DNA from: Bacteroidales bacterium
GTDB lineage: Bacteria > Bacteroidota > Bacteroidia > Bacteroidales > WCHB1-69
Length of the DNA stretch: 11,037 nt
Reading direction: 5' to 3'
Assembly: GCA_017964755.1 (NCBI GenBank)
Contig: JAGCRI010000120.1
Span: 1 to 11,037, forward strand
The notes beneath the pieces were generated by a model. That model saw nothing but the letters and a program-made list of their open reading frames with translations, made no database searches and was not told where the DNA came from. The stretch's first letter is position 1. Each line of letters opens with the position of its first letter. Made by a program: the position numbers and the translations under genes. Positions 7,434 to 11,037 of this stretch are shown here, in pieces.

Positions 7434-8225
7434 ATGAAACCTAAAGTCAGCATAATTACCATTACATTTAATGCGGGACGTTTCCTGAAAAATACTATTG
7501 AAAGCATTATCAGTCAGACAAATAAGGAGTTTGAGTATTTGATTGTTGATGGAGGTTCAACTGATAACACGCTTGACATAATCAAGCAATATGACAATCA
7601 CAGATATTTTTCTTATGATGAAGCTATGAGCCGAGACATTGCTGACTGTAATGAAATTGTCTGGATTTCCGAGCCTGATAAAGGGTTATACGATGCTATG
7701 AACAAGGGACTTCATCTTGCACAAGGCGATTTCGTATGGTTTGTCAATGCAGGCGATAAGATTTATAATAATGGCACTTTGCAAAGAATTGTTGATACTA
7801 TTGGTGCTAATCCAAGTTGTGATGTTGTATATGGCCAGTCAATTATCATTGATGAAGAAGAAAATATACTTGGTGAGAGACATAAAATTGCGCCCCAAGA
7901 CCTTACCCGCAGGAGTTTGCTCAATGGGTTAGTGGTGTGTCACCAATCCATATTGGTACGAAAAGCAATTGCTCCTGATTATGACATCCAATACCGCATT
8001 TCAGCTGACTATGATTGGGTGTGTAAAGTGCTGGCTAAATCAGCGCAAAACTGTTATATTGACGATTATCTTTCCCGTTTTATGATAGCCGGTGTTTCTG
8101 CCCGACAGAGAAAGAAATCGTGGCTGGAGCGCTATCGGATTATGAAGAAGCATTTTGGCATAATGGCCACTTTGTGGGCGCATGTGAAAATCATTGCGAA
8201 ATATCCTTTCTCAAGGAAAGAGTAG
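7434..8225 (+). CDS. Family 2 (GT2, GT-A fold) glycosyltransferase, WcaE-like
   Basis: A soluble glycosyltransferase of 263 residues with no membrane segment. It opens with VSIITITFNAG, has the nucleotide-binding DGGSTD at 39-44, and carries the subgroup signature SEPDKGLYDAMNKG (79-92). In place of a plain DXD it has NAGD at 105-108, which is normal for this WcaE-like subgroup. A later ISADYDW block fits the acceptor side. A TTG at 7425 is in frame but adds only three residues; the ATG at 7434 gives the standard MKPKVSIITI opening. It follows fcl after 18 nt with no -7 element, so it is probably the third gene of the gmd transcript. That placement makes it the best local candidate for using GDP-fucose or a related sugar, but this rests on position only. 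Confidence 0.88.
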   Translation: MKPKVSIITITFNAGRFLKNTIESIISQTNKEFEYLIVDGGSTDNTLDIIKQYDNHRYFSYDEAMSRDIADCNEIVWISEPDKGLYDAMNKGLHLAQGDFVWFVNAGDKIYNNGTLQRIVDTIGANPSCDVVYGQSIIIDEEENILGERHKIAPQDLTRRSLLNGLVVCHQSILVRKAIAPDYDIQYRISADYDWVCKVLAKSAQNCYIDDYLSRFMIAGVSARQRKKSWLERYRIMKKHFGIMATLWAHVKIIAKYPFSRKE

Positions 8226-8265
8226 TCGGGCGGCGTGGCTCCGTAGCAAAGGTGAACAGGAATCA

Positions 8266-8289
8266 TACGTATCCGGCTCCGGCAACGTA
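8266..8289. other. Small inverted repeat in the gap between convergent genes
   Basis: TACGT (8266-8270) and ACGTA (8285-8289) are inverted copies, and an inner CCG/CGG pairing (8273-8275 with 8280-8282) could close a tetraloop after a 2x2 internal loop. It lies in the 77-bp gap between the stop codons of the two converging GT2 genes, where a terminator serving both strands is expected. The stem is weak and no clean U-run follows directly, so termination is only a possibility. Confidence 0.25.
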
Positions 8290-8302
8290 ATCCTCCAATT
8301 GT

Positions 8303-9313
8303 TTATTTATAAAGTTCTTCCTGATTTTTACGGGAGGCTTTTCGTGTGAAAAACTCATCGATTAGGCCTAAACCGTAACCGAAAAGCTGGGCGAAGCTTG
8401 CGGCAATGGAAAGAAAAGCTATTGATATTTTTTTGTTTTTGATGAATGATCCGATAAAAACGGTAAGGATGTAGCAAATTATGGGGACGAGCCAGACCCA
8501 CCAATAGCTGTGCTTGAAAATGGCGGAAAGGATTGCAAGCAGAACCAGACAGACATTGCTCAATGTAAAGATGGCGGGTAGGGTATGTATCAGCTTTAAT
8601 GAGCCGGGATGCAACTTGTTGAGTAACAGTCGGGCTTTGCCGAATGTGTTCACCTGCCAGAAGAATTTCTTCAAATTCACCCGCCGTTTGTGGTAAACAT
8701 AAACATCAGGGAACAGCTGCGATTTGAAGCCGGCTTCCTTGAGGCGGAGGCTCAGGTCGATATCTTCCCCGATCATATTTTTGTAGCCGCCTACTTTCTG
8801 GTACGCTTCCTTGGAAATACCCATGTTGAATGAGCGTGGGGTGAATTCTTTCACGTTTTTTCCCCCGCGGATGCCACCGGTAGTCATAAATGATGTCATC
8901 GCGTAGCTGATGGCTTTCTGCATGTCGTTGAAAGAGTGACTGGCAGCATCAGGCCCTCCGTAGCAATCTACGTATGTGGTGGTTAAGTGCTTAATTGCTA
9001 ACTCTACATATTCTTCTGGCATAATGCAGTCGGAGTCGAAAATGATGAAGTAGTTGCCATTGGCGTGGTTCATGCCGTAGTTGCGGGTCTCGCTTCTGCC
9101 TGAGTTTGGCTTGAAATAGTAGTGCAGGTTCAGCTTGTCCCCGTATCTTTGGCACACTTTGTCGCACTTTAGAGTCGAGCCGTCTTCAATGACCAGCACT
9201 TCAAAGTTCTTGTTGGTCTGGTGCGACAGGCTTTCCAGCAATTCCGCCACCTCATCGGGCCGGTTATAGACCGGAACTATGATTGATAAGCGGAGATCAT
9301 TTTCAACTGGCAT
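8303..9313 (-). CDS. Membrane-anchored family 2 (GT2) glycosyltransferase
   Basis: A 336-residue protein with an N-terminal cytoplasmic GT2 domain and a C-terminal membrane region. The catalytic domain opens LSIIVPVYNRPDEV, with the nucleotide-binding IEDGST (Glu43-Asp44), the metal-binding DSD at 93-95, and a catalytic-type GED at 182-184 in MIGEDIDLSLR. The QXXRW motif of processive enzymes is absent (WQVNTFGKAR appears in that region), so it probably adds a single sugar. Hydrophobic segments at about 242-266, 270-293 and 297-318 would hold it in the inner membrane, before a basic tail. It lies on the opposite strand, converges on the gmd group and has its own promoter(s), so it need not act in the same pathway. 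A lipid carrier or a lipid-linked intermediate is a likely acceptor by analogy with similar anchored enzymes. Confidence 0.88.
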   Translation of the reverse strand: MPVENDLRLSIIVPVYNRPDEVAELLESLSHQTNKNFEVLVIEDGSTLKCDKVCQRYGDKLNLHYYFKPNSGRSETRNYGMNHANGNYFIIFDSDCIMPEEYVELAIKHLTTTYVDCYGGPDAASHSFNDMQKAISYAMTSFMTTGGIRGGKNVKEFTPRSFNMGISKEAYQKVGGYKNMIGEDIDLSLRLKEAGFKSQLFPDVYVYHKRRVNLKKFFWQVNTFGKARLLLNKLHPGSLKLIHTLPAIFTLSNVCLVLLAILSAIFKHSYWWVWLVPIICYILTVFIGSFIKNKKISIAFLSIAASFAQLFGYGLGLIDEFFTRKASRKNQEELYK

Positions 9314-9331
9314 TTATACGTCATTTTATCG

Positions 9332-9340
9332 GCAAAAATA
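9332..9340 (-). promoter_or_regulatory. -7 promoter element (TATTTTTGC), proximal promoter of the anchored GT2 gene
   Basis: Read on the minus strand this is TATTTTTGC, a full match to the Bacteroidetes -7 consensus, 18 bp before the ATG at 9313. No convincing -33 element is seen. The predicted leader is about 13 nt, as short as those of gmd and the left-edge gene. Confidence 0.55.
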
Positions 9341-9380
9341 CGATTTTTTCGCGAAGATTTGTGTGATATGTAATGGCATT

Positions 9381-9409
9381 TATTAGAATTGTTCAAAATA
9401 ATTCCAATA
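9381..9409. repeat. 10-bp inverted repeat with 9-nt spacer, midway between divergent promoters
   Basis: The arms TATTAGAATT (9381-9390) and AATTCCAATA (9400-9409) pair at 9 of 10 positions; the single mismatch becomes a G-U pair in minus-strand RNA. The centre (9395) falls within about 2 bp of the midpoint between the proximal minus-strand -7 element and the plus-strand -7 element. It could be a protein-binding operator serving both genes, or an RNA hairpin in the leader of a longer minus-strand transcript. A/T-rich sequence makes chance repeats commoner. Confidence 0.4.
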
Positions 9410-9412
9410 GTT

Positions 9413-9424
9413 TTTTTGCAAAAA
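9413..9424. repeat. 12-bp perfect palindrome TTTTTGCAAAAA
   Basis: TTTTTGCAAAAA is its own reverse complement. It overlaps the distal minus-strand -7 element (9418-9426), so a dimeric protein binding it could block that promoter. Alternatively the palindrome may simply arise because a T-run lies next to the promoter's TTTTTGC. Confidence 0.4.
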
Positions 9425-9426
9425 TA
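9418..9426 (-). promoter_or_regulatory. Second -7-like element (TATTTTTGC) on the minus strand, distal promoter candidate
   Basis: Read on the minus strand this is again TATTTTTGC, identical to the proximal element 86 bp downstream. If used, transcription would begin near 9412 and the inverted repeat at 9381-9409 would form the very 5' end of the RNA, with a leader of about 98 nt before the GT2 start. No -33 element is evident. Confidence 0.4.
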
Positions 9427-9452
9427 TCCGTTCAACGTGTCGGATAATTCGT

Positions 9453-9461
9453 TATTTTTGC
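9453..9461 (+). promoter_or_regulatory. -7 promoter element (TATTTTTGC) for the DUF4831-like gene
   Basis: TATTTTTGC is a full match to the Bacteroidetes -7 consensus, 84 bp before the ATG at 9546. The predicted start near 9467 gives a leader of about 79 nt that is very A/T-rich. No convincing -33 element is present. Confidence 0.55.
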
Positions 9462-9545
9462 CACAAATTTCTATTTTAAAGCAACTATTTGATAATAAAT
9501 ATATTAGAAAAGTTCATTTTTTACCATAATTAAGTGAAAACATAT

Positions 9546-10682
9546 ATGAAAAGAGTTCTGTTTTTTACGTTTATAATTCTGTTTTCGGCACAGTCATTTG
9601 CACAAAAAAGTGTGATTGAGCTGCCGGCGAAGCACGGAACAGAGGCAATTTTGCCGGAAACAAACGGATTCTGTTACCTGCTTCCGCAGACATCTTTCAA
9701 AATAGACGTCACTGTCACACGAACTTCAGAAATTAAAGGCTATTATTCTGAGTATGCGGAAAAACTACTCGGACTAAACAATATAATTAAAGCGAATAAG
9801 ACACATTACAAGCTGCACGATGTGAGAATTTCCACATTTGAAACGCCAGACACTTCAAGAGTATTTCTTGTGGAATTGTCAAAAAATCAGGTGAAAAACG
9901 ACTATCTTTCAAAATTGTATGCACAAATGCCTTTACAGAGTGACGGAGTTGTGTTTGAAGAGGAATACAGCAATGAGAGCACGCGGCTGCCTGATTTTTT
10001 CAAAAATTATTCTGAACTGACTTATATAGAGGAAGAAGACACATATATTGTGAAACAGCTTGTTGACAGCATTGTTACAGAAATACCTGTCAACACTACA
10101 AAAAAAGTTACAAAAACTGTGGCGCAGAAAGCGCAGGAGGCGGCCGACTTCATAATCCAAATCCGTAAAGACCGCTACAATCTCACTTCAGGCGTGCAGG
10201 AAGTGGCATACAGCAAAGAGGCTTTGAACCTGATGATTGACGAACTTAACAGATGGGAGAAGAACTATCTTGACCTTTTCACTGGCATAACTCTTGAAGA
10301 CGAAGAACATTATATCATTACAGTAACACCTGCTGAAAATGGAGCACAAACAATACATCTCTTTTCTGTTTCGGCAGATGGCGGCTTTTCTTTGAAAAAA
10401 GACACGAAAAATGCGGGAAACAACTACCAGCTTTCGCTTGAACCGCAAGTAACCCACGAAAAACGGCTGCAATTCCTTGCAGAAAAGTCAAAGGAGGAAA
10501 AATATGTTCCCAACAGCGGCTACCGCATCCGGAAGGCGGTGCCTGCAAAGGCGGCGTTGTTGCAAAACGGACAGACAATGCACACTTGGGGTATCTTCCC
10601 TGTGTTCCAGTTCGGTGCTGTGGAGACTTTGCCCGCAAATTCCGACAATTTCGAAATAGGGAAGGTCGCTATAATCTTTTGA
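9546..10682 (+). CDS. Exported DUF4831-like protein of unknown function
   Basis: A 378-residue protein with a clear signal peptide: basic start (MKR), hydrophobic core VLFFTFIILF, and probable cleavage after AQSFA at residue 19. There is no lipobox cysteine, so it is expected to be periplasmic or outer-membrane associated. The mature part resembles the DUF4831 family of Bacteroidetes in three places: the early YLLPQTSFKIDVTV strand and YAEKLLGL; the central AADFIIQIRKDRYNLTSG followed by LMIDELNRWEKNYLDLFTG; and the late GIFPVFQFGAVETLPAN. The family has no established activity that I know of. The ATG at 9546 is preferred to a GTG at 9534 because it gives the standard signal-peptide start. 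It diverges from the anchored GT2 gene, and its end overlaps the convergent phosphatase gene by 14 bp. Nothing ties it to the glycan genes apart from the shared intergenic region. Confidence 0.75.
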   Translation: MKRVLFFTFIILFSAQSFAQKSVIELPAKHGTEAILPETNGFCYLLPQTSFKIDVTVTRTSEIKGYYSEYAEKLLGLNNIIKANKTHYKLHDVRISTFETPDTSRVFLVELSKNQVKNDYLSKLYAQMPLQSDGVVFEEEYSNESTRLPDFFKNYSELTYIEEEDTYIVKQLVDSIVTEIPVNTTKKVTKTVAQKAQEAADFIIQIRKDRYNLTSGVQEVAYSKEALNLMIDELNRWEKNYLDLFTGITLEDEEHYIITVTPAENGAQTIHLFSVSADGGFSLKKDTKNAGNNYQLSLEPQVTHEKRLQFLAEKSKEEKYVPNSGYRIRKAVPAKAALLQNGQTMHTWGIFPVFQFGAVETLPANSDNFEIGKVAIIF

Positions 10683-11037
10683 TAACCTCTAATAATTCTT
10701 CCGGTGCGTCAATGATGACATCGGCGCCGTTTTCGGCGAGTTCGGCGCGTGTGCGGAATCCCCACGCTGCACCTATTTTATACAATCCGGCGTTTGCGGC
10801 GGTCTCCATGTCGGTTCCTGTGTCGCCAATATATAACGTTTCCTCTTTCTTTACCCCTGCAGTTTCCAAAATGTCGTAAACAATCTGCGGTGCAGGCTTC
10901 GTAGGAACGCCAGCGCGTTGTCCGTACGCCGCCGCCCATCTCACTGTCGGGAAGTAATGTCTCAATAGCGGAGCCATCGCCACCTGCGCCTTGTTAGACG
11001 CGACTGCCACTTTTATCCCCATCGTATCAAGTTTCTC
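10669..11037 (-). CDS. HAD-family hydrolase, phosphoglycolate phosphatase-like (C-terminal part; cut by right edge)
   Basis: The C-terminal 122 residues of a haloacid dehalogenase-superfamily phosphatase; the frame is open to the window edge, so the start lies outside. Visible motifs are VASNK (motif II region), TKPAPQIVYDIL (motif III Lys) and YIGDTGTDMETAANAG (motif IV acidic pair plus the usual Ala-Gly), then WGFRTRAELAENGAD. This layout fits the Gph/PgmB-like subgroup, which acts on small phosphorylated metabolites such as 2-phosphoglycolate. The nucleophile Asp of motif I and the cap domain are not in the window. The final codons overlap, tail to tail, the last codons of the DUF4831-like gene (10669-10682). 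Its substrate cannot be told from the fragment. Confidence 0.85.
   Translation of the reverse strand, partial: EKLDTMGIKVAVASNKAQVAMAPLLRHYFPTVRWAAAYGQRAGVPTKPAPQIVYDILETAGVKKEETLYIGDTGTDMETAANAGLYKIGAAWGFRTRAELAENGADVIIDAPEELLEVIKRL

Noticed and set aside
10188..10638. Open frames of 94 and 106 residues on the minus strand inside the DUF4831-like gene
   Set aside because: The translations are low in recognisable features and the plus-strand protein has a signal peptide and conserved family blocks across the same bases.
1..11037. Insertion sequence, CRISPR array, tRNA/rRNA or phage-like element
   Set aside because: I saw no transposase or integrase reading frame, no regularly spaced repeats, and no recognisable structural RNA genes; the gaps between genes are all under 250 bp.

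Overview
The window looks like a chromosomal segment from a Bacteroidales bacterium. Three things point there. The genes have A/T-rich leaders without Shine-Dalgarno sequences. Every apparent transcription unit is preceded by the Bacteroidetes-type -7 promoter element (TAnnTTTG; here always TAYYTTTGC). Several protein families are typical of the group: a DUF4831-like secreted protein, a YfhO-like membrane protein of Bacteroidetes architecture, and a two-gene GDP-fucose module. Genus and species cannot be read from the sequence.

Layout, left to right. (1) At the left edge is the first 19 codons of a leftward gene, perhaps a glycerol-phosphate acyltransferase, with its promoter. (2) Diverging from it is a rightward pair 2 nt apart: a CDP-glycerol glycerophosphotransferase-like (TagB/TagF type) protein and a GT4 glycosyltransferase. 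(3) A large YfhO-family membrane protein follows, with its own promoter. (4) Next is a rightward group of gmd (GDP-mannose 4,6-dehydratase), fcl (GDP-L-fucose synthase) and a soluble GT2 glycosyltransferase, with a promoter just before gmd. (5) A leftward membrane-anchored GT2 glycosyltransferase converges on that group. (6) A 232-bp divergent intergenic region holds three -7 elements, a 10-bp inverted repeat and a 12-bp palindrome. (7) A rightward exported DUF4831-like protein comes next. (8) A leftward HAD-family phosphatase, cut by the right edge, overlaps the end of the DUF4831 gene by 14 bp.

Regions 2-5 make up a surface-glycan locus. gmd and fcl convert GDP-mannose to GDP-L-fucose. The three glycosyltransferases and the TagB-like transferase would build or decorate a glycan, and YfhO may add a lipid-linked sugar on the outer face of the inner membrane. 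No flippase, polymerase, initiating transferase, chain-length regulator or UpxY-type regulator is visible, so this is not a complete capsule operon. I found no mobile element, CRISPR array, tRNA or rRNA. No clearly new defence or mobile system is present. The most useful observations are the promoter set, the start sites it decides, and the structured divergent intergenic region.
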